64,000 nucleotides of DNA from Parvicella tangerina (GCF_907165195.1 NZ_OU015584.1:2924978-2988977), one strand, 5' to 3'. Positions 34,331 to 44,117 are shown, counted from the first letter of the stretch. Numbers and translations are program-made. The notes: generated from the sequence alone by a model not told the origin.

Positions 34331-34463
34331 CCTGTACTGCTTAAATCACGCTCGTTCCAACTACTCATAAGCAAAAGATTATTTCATTTCTTATGAAAAT
34401 AGTTAATTTATCGAACGAAACCTTCATTAATTGTCGACTCAAACAAAATCAATGATGAATCAT

Positions 34464-34487
34464 TAAAAAAAACTCATCACAGGAGTT
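34464..34487 (-). terminator. Terminator of paaZ
   Basis: A 5-bp stem AACTC/GAGTT with a 7-nt loop, followed on the minus strand by a run of eight T. It overlaps the paaZ stop codon. Confidence 0.65.
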
Positions 34488-36534
34488 ATTGTGACTGATC
34501 CAGTTTTTTGACCATCGTTAAGATCGTTGCCATACCTACCGTTTCACCTTCGTCATCATACATATCTACAAGGAACTTCACGATTCCTTTGGCTACATCC
34601 TCTTCACTTCTTTTCTCCTGATCTATTTTCTCTTTTACTGTAAAACGAACTCCTATTGTTGTACCTGGATAAACAGGTTTTACAAATCGACATTCATCAA
34701 TTCCGTAATTCAATAAAACAGGGCCTTTTTTCGGGTCTACAAACAGACCAGCCGCTTTTGAGAGCAAGAAGTATCCATGCGCAACTCTGCGTTCAAACAA
34801 AGTCCCTTCTAACGAAGTCTCATCCATGTGTGCATAGAAATTATCACCACTCACATTCGCAAAGTTTACGATATCCGTAGTCGTTACCGTGTGTTTGTGG
34901 GTGAAAACGGTATCTCCCACTCTTAATTCCTCGAAGTGTTGTCTAAAGACATGTGGATTAGCTTCAGGCTGATCAGCTCCCACTTGAAATTGCTCTGTGA
35001 TTCTTGTGATGGTCTCTGGATGACCTTGAATAGCAGTTCGGTGTAAATAGTGAAGAATTCCTCTTTTTCCACCCATTTCTTCTCCTCCTCCAGCTCTACC
35101 GGGACCGCCATGGGTAAGTAGCGGCATCGGAGATCCATGTCCGGTACTTTCTTTCGCACATCGCTCATTGAGCACCAAAATTCTTCCGTTGATATGCGCT
35201 GCCTCCGTTACAAACTCTCTTGCAATCTTATCATCAGCAGTTACAATTGATGTTACCAAAGAACCTTTACCCATCTCTACTAATTCAATTGCCTCCTCCA
35301 TTGTTTTGTACGGCAATACGGTTGAAACGGGTCCAAACGCTTCTATATCATGCACTCTGGTTTTTTCAAACGGATGATCATTTCTCATTAATATCGGTGA
35401 GAAGAAGGCTCCTTTCTCCTTTGATCCGCCTGTGATCTCTACGTTATTTACGTCTCCAAAAACCAACTCTTGTTCTTCCAGAAGCAATTCAACGTTCTGC
35501 TTAACTCTCTCCATTTGGTGTCTTGACACTAGTGATCCCATTCTCACTCCTTCGAGATTAGGATCTCCTATAACTGTCTTACTCAACTTAGCGTAAAGTG
35601 CATTTTGTACCTCATCCACCAATTTTTCAGGAACAATTATTCTTCTGATGGCTGTACACTTCTGACCACATTTGATTGTGATCTCTTTCAATGCTTCCTT
35701 AATGAAAATATCAAACTCTGGAGTTCCGGGAACGGCATCTTCTCCCAGCACACATGCATTTAATGAGTCTGCCTCTAGGTTAAATGCAATGGATCGTTCA
35801 GAAATATGAGGAAGACCTTTCAGTTTTTTCCCAGTTGCGGCACTCCCTGTAAACGTGATGACGTCATTGTGATTGGCGTGATCAATAATTCCTCGACCAA
35901 ATCCCGAGACTAACTGGAGCGCTCCCTCAGGTAAGATACCAGAAGAAATGATCTCACGAACCATTGCTTCTGTAAGAAAAGAAGTAATCTCTGATGGCTT
36001 CACTACTGCTGGCACCCCAGCCATTAAGTTTACCGCAATTTTCTCTAGCATTCCCCAAATTGGGAAGTTAAAAGCGTTAATATGGATTGCTACTCCTTTT
36101 CTTGGCACCATAATGTGATGACCAATGAACGTTCCTCCTTTTGATAACGGTGCTGCTACCCCATCTACATAATACGGCAGATCTGGAAACTGTCGTCTTA
36201 AGCTTGCATTGGCAAATAAGTTTCCTATTCCACCTTCAATATCAATCCATGAGTCAATCTTTGTAGCACCAGTTTTAGCTGAAATTTCGTAAAACTTATC
36301 TTTTCTGCCGATGAGATGCAGAGCCAGCGACTTCAACATTCTTCCTCTTTCCTGGAAGGTCATTTTTCTCAACGCTGGACTTCCTACTTTTCTTGCGTAG
36401 TCAAGAATTCCTTCATAATCTAACCCTGCACTAGACACTTCACCAATCACATCTCCGTTAATTGCATTGACAGCCGTGTATTCTACACCATCACCATCTA
36501 CCCAACTTCCTTGAACATAGTTTTGAATTTTCAT
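34486..36534 (-). CDS. paaZ: PaaZ bifunctional aldehyde dehydrogenase / oxepin-CoA hydrolase
   Basis: 682 residues, the full fusion. The N-terminal aldehyde dehydrogenase (about 1-515) has GHHIMVPRKGVAIHINAFNF, FTGSAATGKKL and nucleophile Cys293 in CGQKCTAIRR. The C-terminal MaoC-like hotdog domain (about 530-680) has the hydratase segment FANVSGDNFYAHMD with Asp and His. It opens the oxepin-CoA ring and oxidises the resulting aldehyde in phenylacetate catabolism. No paaABCDE, paaG or paaK genes are in the window, so it is outside the usual cluster. It begins one base after the histidine kinase gene. Confidence 0.95.
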   Translation of the reverse strand: MKIQNYVQGSWVDGDGVEYTAVNAINGDVIGEVSSAGLDYEGILDYARKVGSPALRKMTFQERGRMLKSLALHLIGRKDKFYEISAKTGATKIDSWIDIEGGIGNLFANASLRRQFPDLPYYVDGVAAPLSKGGTFIGHHIMVPRKGVAIHINAFNFPIWGMLEKIAVNLMAGVPAVVKPSEITSFLTEAMVREIISSGILPEGALQLVSGFGRGIIDHANHNDVITFTGSAATGKKLKGLPHISERSIAFNLEADSLNACVLGEDAVPGTPEFDIFIKEALKEITIKCGQKCTAIRRIIVPEKLVDEVQNALYAKLSKTVIGDPNLEGVRMGSLVSRHQMERVKQNVELLLEEQELVFGDVNNVEITGGSKEKGAFFSPILMRNDHPFEKTRVHDIEAFGPVSTVLPYKTMEEAIELVEMGKGSLVTSIVTADDKIAREFVTEAAHINGRILVLNERCAKESTGHGSPMPLLTHGGPGRAGGGEEMGGKRGILHYLHRTAIQGHPETITRITEQFQVGADQPEANPHVFRQHFEELRVGDTVFTHKHTVTTTDIVNFANVSGDNFYAHMDETSLEGTLFERRVAHGYFLLSKAAGLFVDPKKGPVLLNYGIDECRFVKPVYPGTTIGVRFTVKEKIDQEKRSEEDVAKGIVKFLVDMYDDEGETVGMATILTMVKKLDQSQ

Positions 36535-36535
36535 C

Positions 36536-38605
36536 TTATTTAATTTTATCCTGATTCTTAAATTTAATAATGTATTTCGTTCCGTTGTTTACAACGAGTT
36601 CTTTAGTTCCATCCAACTGGCCTACTAAGGTATCAATCAATTCTAAGCCAAGCGTATTTGAAGCTAAATAATCTCCTGAAATCCCAACTCCATCATCAGC
36701 AATCTCAAGCAGGTAGTCATCCTCATTCAACTGCTTAATACTCACTTCAACATGGCCTCTACTCCTATCTTGAAAAGCATGTTTAAGTGCATTTGAAACG
36801 ATTTCATTGGTTAATAAACCTAGTGGGATCAGTGTATCCAACCCAAAAGAAAGTTTTTCCACATTTACGTTACATGAAATTTCTTGGTTCACACTATAAA
36901 CATCAATGAGATCTTGAATTAACTTTTGATAATAATCCTCCACATCAACCTTAGACAAATCTACACTTCCGTGCAGAGACTCGTGAACAAGCGCAATGGA
37001 AGAAACCCTATTTTCAAAGTCAGTGAGGATCTCACAAGACTCATCGCCTGTAGCATCCCTTTGTAAACGGATCAAACTCTTTACGACCTGCAAATTATTC
37101 TTTACCCGGTGATGAATTTCCTTGATCATCATTTCCTTTTCTTCTGCACCAATTCGTGTCTCTCTTAACTCCTGGTTGATGGTTGCATACTCTTTTGCTC
37201 CTTGTTTAAGTCGGTTAAAACTTCTGAAAACTAATACTAGCGCAATAATCAAAAGAATAAAAACCCCTGAAAGGACTATCACCATCAGCCATAGATTGGT
37301 TTCATCCAAGCGAAGCTGTTCTGCTTGTTTTTTTTGCTTCTCCAGCGAAGCCTCTAGTTCTAAAATGAGTTCTTGTTTCTGCTTGTCATTATACTGGGCC
37401 TGAAGTACCTGAGATAGCACTTCCTGTTCTTTACTACTCATGGTATCCATCTGTTGAATAACCGTAACTAAAAACTCGTACGCCTCCTGATAATTTCCTT
37501 GATTAGCCGCATATTTACTAAAAATAATCTTCAGCTCTTCAATGATTCCATACTGTTCAAATTCATTGGCATAAGACATGGCTAAGTCATAGTACTTATT
37601 GAAATTCACCGAATCATTAAGCAAGGAATACGTATCCGCAAAATTTAGATAGGTACTGGATAATGAAGCCTGCTCTTCTAGCTTAATTTTATACTTCTCA
37701 CTAAGGGCAAGGTAGTAGAGCGTGGAATCATAGATGGCCTGTTCTTTGTAAACCAGGGCAATATTGTTGTAGCTATAGCTCAAGGTTTTTTCACTTCCTC
37801 CTAGTTCTCGATTCTTGATTGCTTTTTTATAGTAAACCAATGCAAGGTCAAGCTCATCGCGAATACGGTGAATATTCCCTATGTTATTGTAAACATTTGC
37901 CAAACCGATATAGTTGTCCTCAGTCTGGTAGATCTCTTCTGCCTTCATATAATACTCCATGGCGTCTTCCAACTGACCTTGCTTTTTAAAGACTACACCA
38001 ATATTTACACAAGTACTCGCCAGATTTTTTGGTAAGTTTTGCTGTTTAGCGATGTCGTAAGCTTGATAATATTTCTGCAGTGCTTCTCCGTAGCTTTGTA
38101 CATTTTTTAATAGTATCCCTTCACGGTTTAAGATCTCAACAAGGCTTTTATAATCCTTATTTTTGAGAAATCCCTCTTCTGCTAGCTGAAAATAATAGAT
38201 GGCACTATCCAGTAACAATGACTTTTGAAACCACTTGCCATAGAGTTCATAGGAGTAATACAGTTCTTCGTGTTCATTCTTCCTATCCCAGGAAATGGCA
38301 TCTTTCAAATAGTCCAGCGCCTTTTTATCTTGTCCCGTTTTAAGATAATAAAGATAGGCAGATCGATACGTATCTCCTTTTAATACTCCTCCAGATTTTT
38401 CTCCAATATCAAGCATGGACTTCAGATATAACTCGGCTTCAGGAGCTGAATCATAAAGATCAACAAGTTGATTGATCAAAGTCACCTTCTCCTCATCTGA
38501 AGTTGCTTTAGAAAGCTGTTGTTCAAGACTATCTATCGCCTGCTGGCCAACACTCACCCAGCTAAGCAAAACAAAAAGCAGTACTACCCCACATTTCATA
38601 CGCAT
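36536..38605 (-). CDS. TPR sensor histidine kinase (HisKA_2 type)
   Basis: 689 residues. Signal peptide 1-20, then about seven TPR units (40-390; SYNNIALVYKEQ, NVYNNIGNIHRI), a coiled coil (400-430), a transmembrane helix (about 433-455), and the HisKA_2 dimerisation region with EIHHRVKNNLQ (phospho-acceptor among His498/His499). The HATPase shows the N box TNEIVSNALKHAF and G1 box DDGVGISG. Periplasmic TPRs with cytoplasmic kinase are a common Bacteroidota sensor design. No response regulator adjoins; paaZ follows after one base. Signal unknown. Confidence 0.92.
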   Translation of the reverse strand: MRMKCGVVLLFVLLSWVSVGQQAIDSLEQQLSKATSDEEKVTLINQLVDLYDSAPEAELYLKSMLDIGEKSGGVLKGDTYRSAYLYYLKTGQDKKALDYLKDAISWDRKNEHEELYYSYELYGKWFQKSLLLDSAIYYFQLAEEGFLKNKDYKSLVEILNREGILLKNVQSYGEALQKYYQAYDIAKQQNLPKNLASTCVNIGVVFKKQGQLEDAMEYYMKAEEIYQTEDNYIGLANVYNNIGNIHRIRDELDLALVYYKKAIKNRELGGSEKTLSYSYNNIALVYKEQAIYDSTLYYLALSEKYKIKLEEQASLSSTYLNFADTYSLLNDSVNFNKYYDLAMSYANEFEQYGIIEELKIIFSKYAANQGNYQEAYEFLVTVIQQMDTMSSKEQEVLSQVLQAQYNDKQKQELILELEASLEKQKKQAEQLRLDETNLWLMVIVLSGVFILLIIALVLVFRSFNRLKQGAKEYATINQELRETRIGAEEKEMMIKEIHHRVKNNLQVVKSLIRLQRDATGDESCEILTDFENRVSSIALVHESLHGSVDLSKVDVEDYYQKLIQDLIDVYSVNQEISCNVNVEKLSFGLDTLIPLGLLTNEIVSNALKHAFQDRSRGHVEVSIKQLNEDDYLLEIADDGVGISGDYLASNTLGLELIDTLVGQLDGTKELVVNNGTKYIIKFKNQDKIK

Positions 38606-38670
38606 AAAATTACAGATTATTTCAAAACGTAACCTTTGAATGGGGTGGTATTATGCTATAAACAAAAACG

Positions 38671-39609
38671 ATGTTTATGAAATCAATTCTGCCACTCATT
38701 CTATTCTTGTCAATACTAACCGAAACTATCGCCCAACAAGATATTCAAACTTCGAATTTTGACTATTTTTCATCTTTCTATAACCCCGCAACAATCACTC
38801 AGACCAAACACTTTTGCGGTAACGGAATTGCCCGAAATCAATGGAACGGATTGAACGGCAGGCCTAACACGGGTTTTCTGGATGCGAGCTACAACTTCTC
38901 TGACCTCGTCTGGGTAAACCTTTCACTTACTAAAGATGTAATTGGTTTTCAGGATCAAAGTATGATCAAGCTGGGAATCGCGAAATCACTAAAGGTGAGC
39001 CCAAGTGTTAAGCTTTCTTTTGGAGTAAACGTGAACTATTCCAGCTTTCGAATTGCCGGAAGCTTTATTACACCAGACACACCAGTTTGGAATGACAACT
39101 CAATACCAAACAGTAATATTTCAGAGAGCAGCTTTGATTTAGATGCTGGGATTTTCATAAAAGCCAGAAACATCATCATTGGCCTTTCCAGTACAAACCT
39201 TGTTGAACCCACCCTGTCACAACCTTCCTTTACCTTTCAAGAAAAAAGACATTATTATGTACTTGGCGGCTACACCATTCATCATAGAATTGGAGATTTT
39301 GAAAACCATCTATTGGCTAAATCAGATGTTGCCTCAACGCAGATAGATCTTAAATCAAACCTTTGGTCAAATCAGGGCTGGATGGTAGGACTTGCTTACC
39401 GAATTAGTGATGCTGTGATTCCCATGGTAGGTTATCAACAACATTTTGGAAGGGTTCATATCAGGGGTATTTACAGTTATGACATCACTACTTCTAAACT
39501 GAACAACTACTCCAACGGATCTCATGAGATTTGTCTAAAAATTTGCGTTGAGCCTCCACGTTTCACAGAGCGTTATACGCACCCCCGTCATTTAGGAACA
39601 TGGCAGTAG
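38671..39609 (+). CDS. PorP/SprF family outer membrane protein (T9SS-associated)
   Basis: 312 residues with a signal peptide (LFLSILTETIAQQ). The PorP/SprF hallmarks follow: FSSFYNPATITQ near the mature N-terminus, GIARNQWNGLNG, then a beta-barrel with alternating strands (VSPSVKLSFGVNVNYSSF, MVGLAYRISDAVIPMVG). SprF-like proteins act at the outer membrane in secretion of T9SS substrates that carry type B domains. It stands alone between the histidine kinase (divergent) and a small cytoplasmic gene, without its usual adjacent adhesin; the type B protein at 1683 is a possible distant partner. Confidence 0.88.
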   Translation: MFMKSILPLILFLSILTETIAQQDIQTSNFDYFSSFYNPATITQTKHFCGNGIARNQWNGLNGRPNTGFLDASYNFSDLVWVNLSLTKDVIGFQDQSMIKLGIAKSLKVSPSVKLSFGVNVNYSSFRIAGSFITPDTPVWNDNSIPNSNISESSFDLDAGIFIKARNIIIGLSSTNLVEPTLSQPSFTFQEKRHYYVLGGYTIHHRIGDFENHLLAKSDVASTQIDLKSNLWSNQGWMVGLAYRISDAVIPMVGYQQHFGRVHIRGIYSYDITTSKLNNYSNGSHEICLKICVEPPRFTERYTHPRHLGTWQ

Positions 39610-39700
39610 CCTCCTTCCTGTTGTTGATAATTCTTTTACAGAAGACAGCGCTTTATTCATAGGCTAATTTGTACATTCGTAGGATACACAGCGTATTTCT

Positions 39701-39964
39701 ATGGCAATAAGAGTAACAATTGATATCGAAGTAACTAATCCAGAAGAAGTAATAAAAGCACACCGAGGTCAGATCATTGGGATTTTAAGTGATGTTGTTC
39801 TTGGTAAGGCTTCTAAGCAAAAGAAAGTGAATCTTGCGGTTGCAAGTGAGTTCATTAATGTTTTAAAAGATGAACTTCCTAGAGAACTGGCAAAAGAAAT
39901 GGTGAACGCCAAAATAAAATACAGCATTCAAGAGAACATATCAATGTATGATGAGGAGGAGTAA
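39701..39964 (+). CDS. Small hypothetical protein
   Basis: 87 residues, no signal peptide, mixed alpha/beta (VTIDIEVTNPEEVIKAHRGQIIGIL; LKDELPRELAKEMVNAKIKYSI). I do not recognise a family. It has a plausible -7-like TACATTCG 22 bp upstream, normal composition, and ends 1 bp before the convergent phosphoesterase stop. Probably a real cytoplasmic protein. Confidence 0.6.
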   Translation: MAIRVTIDIEVTNPEEVIKAHRGQIIGILSDVVLGKASKQKKVNLAVASEFINVLKDELPRELAKEMVNAKIKYSIQENISMYDEEE

Positions 39965-39965
39965 T

Positions 39966-40460
39966 CTACCTAGTACCTAGTTCAATCACTTCCATATTCT
40001 GGATATTGGTTCCATCAATTTCAAAGCGCAGTAGAGTTCTCACTTTATGAAACCCCTTTACTCCAGCTGCTCCAGGGTTAATATAAAGCATGTTTAACTT
40101 TTTATCCATCTGTACCTTGCAGATGTGTGAGTGCCCACAAACAAAAATTCGAGGAGGGTTTTTCGTTATTTCTTCCCTGATATCTCGCGAATAGGCATAA
40201 GGTTTTCCCCCAATATGCGTCATCCAAACCGATACTCCCTCACAGCGAAACTTTTGATGAAGTGGAAACTCTGTTCTGATCTTGTGGTTATCAATATTAC
40301 CATAGACTGCTCTCAAAGGCGCAATACCAGCTAAAGCGTCCGTTACTTCTAGGTCACCAATGTCTCCAGCATGCCATATTTCATCACAAGACCCGAAATA
40401 TTTAGCATATTTCGGGTCCAGATGACTATGAGTATCTGAGATAACTCCAATCTTTTTCAA
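39966..40460 (-). CDS. YfcE-like metallophosphoesterase
   Basis: 164 residues. All calcineurin-like motifs: SDTHSH (residues 8-13), HAGDIGD (30-36), YGNIDNH (54-60), MTHIGG, and CGHSHICKV near 108. The compact size is typical of MJ0936/YfcE phosphodiesterases, which cleave phosphodiester substrates with two metal ions in the cytoplasm. The physiological substrate is not known. It follows the hypothetical gene at 40475-41110 by 14 bp and may be co-transcribed. Confidence 0.92.
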   Translation of the reverse strand: MKKIGVISDTHSHLDPKYAKYFGSCDEIWHAGDIGDLEVTDALAGIAPLRAVYGNIDNHKIRTEFPLHQKFRCEGVSVWMTHIGGKPYAYSRDIREEITKNPPRIFVCGHSHICKVQMDKKLNMLYINPGAAGVKGFHKVRTLLRFEIDGTNIQNMEVIELGTR

Positions 40461-40474
40461 GCGTCAATCTTGAA

Positions 40475-41110
40475 TTATAAGTTTAGGTATCCAACAGCCA
40501 ACACTATTGCACTGTACTGAATAACGGTTGTTTTCTTTTGGTTACCGTAATCATCTTCTACCGTTTCCATTTCTCTTTCTACCGCAGGGATAATATAGTT
40601 CACGTAAAGTCTTTTCAATCGCATCTTATCAACCAGATCATGCTTTTCCTTTGGCCACATTTCCTTCTTTTTAGTCTTGAAGGTCTCGTTAAGGTCTTCC
40701 AGGTTCACCTCAAATTCATTTCCTCCTATATCTTCCTTTTCATAAAGTAGAATTCTTCCTTTTCCGTCTTGCGGCTTATCGTAAATTTTAACACCGATCT
40801 TGTCCGCAGTAACCATGTTACTATTGAAGCAGATTTTATAATCTGTCTTTTCTAACGTCACTACCTCTACTTCTTTTGCGTAAGTATATGATTTATAAGA
40901 AAAGTAAGTACTTTTTGTTCCATCATATTTGTAAGGCACTAATTTTTTTCTTGCTGTTTCTCTAGCTTCTTGTACACCTTTGTCAAACTCAGCCTTACCG
41001 TCTGTTTCCATCTCTGTCTCGTTCTTCTTCTTTCCGATCAACTGAGCAGAAACTCCTGTGGAAAACAAGAGAAAACTTAATGCTAATATTCCTATTTTAG
41101 ATAATCTCAT
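40475..41110 (-). CDS. Secreted hypothetical protein
   Basis: 211 residues with a Sec signal peptide (SFLLFSTGVSAQ). The mature protein is Lys/Glu-rich with alternating strands (VEVVTLEKTDYKICFNSN, KIYDKPQDGKGRILLYEKE) and a helical tail. I do not recognise a domain. It lies 11 bp after the 293-residue lipoprotein gene on the same strand; both probably belong to one envelope operon. Confidence 0.68.
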   Translation of the reverse strand: MRLSKIGILALSFLLFSTGVSAQLIGKKKNETEMETDGKAEFDKGVQEARETARKKLVPYKYDGTKSTYFSYKSYTYAKEVEVVTLEKTDYKICFNSNMVTADKIGVKIYDKPQDGKGRILLYEKEDIGGNEFEVNLEDLNETFKTKKKEMWPKEKHDLVDKMRLKRLYVNYIIPAVEREMETVEDDYGNQKKTTVIQYSAIVLAVGYLNL

Positions 41111-41121
41111 GGGGATAAATT

Positions 41122-42003
41122 TTATTCTACAATACTTGTTCTTAGTGCGATAATTTTATCAGAAATCGTTCCAATCTCTTCTGGCGTAAGATAAATATCC
41201 AGATAAGCCGCATCTTCTCCAAGATCCTTTACTGATTCAAAATTATCAAATGTAGCGATGATATCAGCGATTCCTGCCGCAAGATCTTCCGCATCCATAT
41301 CACCTTCACTCATGGCTAGCAATCCTTTTTCAATCGACCTACCGATCGTCATCTGCTCACTAATCAACATTCCTAAGTCTAAATCATCTGGGTTTGCTTT
41401 AGCAGCATTAGCTCCAAAGTACATTCCTTCTACCCATGCTCCAGCATAGTAGATAACGGACAAGTCTGTTTTTCCATTCTGAGCGATGTAATCATCTGTA
41501 TTCTCTTGAACATAAATCAATATATCAACAATAGAATCCTGATTTCCGATGTTGTTATTGAATCGGTCTAAAAGATCTTCATCAGCAAAAACAGTCTCCA
41601 AACCAATTTTACCGCTTAGTTCTTTTAATGTTTTCAGGTAAGTACTAGCCTGATCATACTTCTCACTTTTCACACAATATGCTAAATCAGAAGAGTAAAC
41701 CCCAAAATTTAATGACTGCTTAAACTTCTCCGTATAACCATCCACATTAGCCACATCATTCACTAATGAAGCATCGAATTCCAAACCTGCTTTTTTAAAG
41801 ATTGAGGCGATCTGCAAAGGAGATGGAGGAACAAATGTGTAGGTATCATCTTCTTCGGATGGACCTTCTTCAACAATAACAGGGTTCGTATTCTGTGCAG
41901 CCTGATTCCCGTTGTTCTCTGCAGGATTTTCTTCTTCACCTCCACAGCTTTGAAGCAATAAACCAGCAACCAAAGCTAAACTCAATATTGATTTTATTTT
42001 CAT
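41122..42003 (-). CDS. Hypothetical lipoprotein
   Basis: 293 residues with a lipoprotein signal (GLLLQSCGGEEEN, lipidated Cys20), then a Pro/Asn/Glu linker and a predominantly helical acidic domain (KQSLNFGVYSSDLAYCVKSEKYDQ, YYAGAWVEGMYFGANAA). The family is a recurring uncharacterised Bacteroidota lipoprotein as far as I can tell; function unknown. A near-consensus -7 element (TACATTTA, minus strand 42026-42033) precedes it, and it is the first gene of a run through the metallophosphoesterase. Confidence 0.7.
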   Translation of the reverse strand: MKIKSILSLALVAGLLLQSCGGEEENPAENNGNQAAQNTNPVIVEEGPSEEDDTYTFVPPSPLQIASIFKKAGLEFDASLVNDVANVDGYTEKFKQSLNFGVYSSDLAYCVKSEKYDQASTYLKTLKELSGKIGLETVFADEDLLDRFNNNIGNQDSIVDILIYVQENTDDYIAQNGKTDLSVIYYAGAWVEGMYFGANAAKANPDDLDLGMLISEQMTIGRSIEKGLLAMSEGDMDAEDLAAGIADIIATFDNFESVKDLGEDAAYLDIYLTPEEIGTISDKIIALRTSIVE

Positions 42004-42044
42004 TCTTAGTAATTTAAAACGCTCGTAAATGTAGTAAATAAGAC

Positions 42045-42479
42045 TTAATCTTCAAAAACTTGAATTTCGTGTTCTGCTGTTACCAGGTCAGTAAACTTAC
42101 CTTTGTACCGTGTAGCTTTCACCAAATGATTATCAATCCAGTGGTAATTCCCTCCTCTAGGTTTACCCATTAATAACCCATGGTACTTAAACCCATGTTT
42201 ATTTAACCATGCTTCTGTCACCTTGCGATGATCTTCGGTTCGGCTGGTAAAAAAAGTAATAATATGACCTTCATCATACCATTTGTTTAAGGTTTCCAAT
42301 GCATCTGGAAAAGGTTCACAAGTAGCCATTCGTTCTGGCTCTTCATTCGGCACGTCTTCAGTAACCGTCCCATCAATGTCTATCAAATAGTTCTTTACTT
42401 CATCCGGCAAAACCGGGCTTGCCGCCTGACCATCCTGGTCTACAGCTTTTTTCAGTTCAAATTTCTTGTCTTCTGACAT
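42045..42479 (-). CDS. HAD superfamily hydrolase
   Basis: 144 residues. Motif I DIDGTV (residues 33-38), motif II TSRTEDH near 78, and motif III/IV K-x-x-G-NYHWIDNH near 105-115 give a minimal HAD phosphatase core without cap domain. Similar Bacteroidota proteins are sometimes labelled phosphoheptose isomerase, which the motifs do not support. The substrate is unknown. It is 4 bp after the DUF4836-like gene, so probably co-transcribed. Confidence 0.82.
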   Translation of the reverse strand: MSEDKKFELKKAVDQDGQAASPVLPDEVKNYLIDIDGTVTEDVPNEEPERMATCEPFPDALETLNKWYDEGHIITFFTSRTEDHRKVTEAWLNKHGFKYHGLLMGKPRGGNYHWIDNHLVKATRYKGKFTDLVTAEHEIQVFED

Positions 42480-42483
42480 GGTA

Positions 42484-44082
42484 TTAAATCATTTGCTTTT
42501 CCTTAATCTGTGCTAAGATATAATCTGTGATAACTTTTAATGCGTTGTCTTGCTTGTTAGTCATCTCAACTCTAAACTCCATGTGTTCAAACTCTCCGTT
42601 GAACTGCACACCACTAAACATACCGAGCACATCTAACGCCATCTGACCCTCATCGTTCTCTGCCATTTTTAGGATACCCGCTGGAATTTTGGTTGGATCT
42701 GTATTTACAAAGCCAAACAATGGGGTTTCATTATTGGCTCCGGCTGGCAGTGAATATTTTTTATACGCTTGCCCAGTCGCAAAGAATTCTGCTGTTTCTT
42801 GATCAGAAGTAAGAATTAATTTGTCTGCATGAAAGGCTATGAAGGCATCTTCGTCCATTTGATATACCCCCTTCATCAACTTGGCTTCTCCTGAAGCTCT
42901 CAGCAACTCTCCAAATTTTGTGGAGTCACTGATTCCTGCGGTAAAGATCATTACAGGAACCTCCTTATTGTAGGTGTAGCTTTCTTCCATAAAAAAGTCA
43001 TCTACCTCTTCCTCTAACCCTTCTGCGTAAGCAACTGTCTGCTCTTCCATACGGATGTCCACAAACGACAACGCAAACTCTCCTGTAAACATTTCTTGCA
43101 TCATTTGTTTACTCAGCCCTGTTTCCTCCTCAAACTGTTCAAAAGAGAAGTCACTACTTTCTGCGTACTCTAACGCTTTAAAGATCGCTTCCATTTCAAT
43201 TGATGCCGTTCCAAACCCAATCAATTTATCTTGCGTTAAGTAATTGTAAAACGACTCATTAACCGATGATGTAGCCAGGGCGTTGAATTCAGAGTTCTTC
43301 AGCTCATCCGCATGAATATCCCATTCAAAAACAATCTCTCCGTTATTGAAGTTACCAGAACCGATATAATAAGCATTTTCAAGTGCTTCCAGCACCTCTT
43401 CGGGCACGTCTGAGCTCTGTGCTTTGATGAAGTCAACTGTATTACTCACCTGTACGTAAGCATTCATATCATCCTCCTGTGCAAGGTAGGCCTCCATTCC
43501 TTTGTCATCATCCGAACCATCAACATATCGGGACTGCAACAGTTTTTTTGCAATCTTTTTTGGGTCATTCGCTTCACTAAACACAACGACAATGTCACTC
43601 GCATCCCATCCAAAAGCGATTTCATCATCTACTATGAACTCGTAGTTATCTCCATCTACTTCTTCTTCTGAATACGCTCCTTTTACGATTTCCTGAACAG
43701 TTGCTTTTGCATTTTCAGGATTGGTCACTTTTGCTGTGAAAACGATATATTCAGGTTCCTCTGGGTTAACCATTGAAATCGCGAAATGATTATTCCCTGT
43801 AAGATCGATACCTGTTTTTTCAGGATCAAGCTTTTCCTTCACCATCATTTTATAACCAGCGCTCGCTTCCATCGGAAGGTCTGGATTAGACTCAAAAGCC
43901 GACTTTTCTATAAGTTTCAGGAGATCAATCGAGGCAACAACAGCCAAGTGGTCGATTGAACTGATCATATTATATCTTGTTGAATGCTTTAGATTTTCAG
44001 TCTTGTCTTCCTTGCTTTCTCCGCATGAAGCGAAAATCAATACACTTACCATTGCCGGCAAGATCCATTTTGAAATTCCCAT
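42484..44082 (-). CDS. DUF4836-like lipoprotein
   Basis: 532 residues from the chosen ATG, with a lipoprotein signal (SVLIFASCGESKE). The body is repeated alpha/beta segments (MISSIDHLAVVASIDLLKLIEKSA near the start; FVNTDPTKIP near 430) as in DUF4836 proteins of Bacteroidota. Function unknown. The longer frame begins with TTG at 44112, which overlaps a perfect -7 element and so cannot be the start. It is the first gene of the unit with the HAD protein. Confidence 0.8.
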   Translation of the reverse strand: MGISKWILPAMVSVLIFASCGESKEDKTENLKHSTRYNMISSIDHLAVVASIDLLKLIEKSAFESNPDLPMEASAGYKMMVKEKLDPEKTGIDLTGNNHFAISMVNPEEPEYIVFTAKVTNPENAKATVQEIVKGAYSEEEVDGDNYEFIVDDEIAFGWDASDIVVVFSEANDPKKIAKKLLQSRYVDGSDDDKGMEAYLAQEDDMNAYVQVSNTVDFIKAQSSDVPEEVLEALENAYYIGSGNFNNGEIVFEWDIHADELKNSEFNALATSSVNESFYNYLTQDKLIGFGTASIEMEAIFKALEYAESSDFSFEQFEEETGLSKQMMQEMFTGEFALSFVDIRMEEQTVAYAEGLEEEVDDFFMEESYTYNKEVPVMIFTAGISDSTKFGELLRASGEAKLMKGVYQMDEDAFIAFHADKLILTSDQETAEFFATGQAYKKYSLPAGANNETPLFGFVNTDPTKIPAGILKMAENDEGQMALDVLGMFSGVQFNGEFEHMEFRVEMTNKQDNALKVITDYILAQIKEKQMI

Positions 44083-44109
44083 TTTGATGAATAGTTTAGT
44101 TTTAAGGCA

Positions 44110-44117
44110 CAAAGGTA
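44110..44117 (-). promoter_or_regulatory. -7 promoter element TACCTTTG
   Basis: Exact TAnnTTTG on the minus strand, giving a leader of about 24 nt to the ATG at 44082. Confidence 0.55.
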
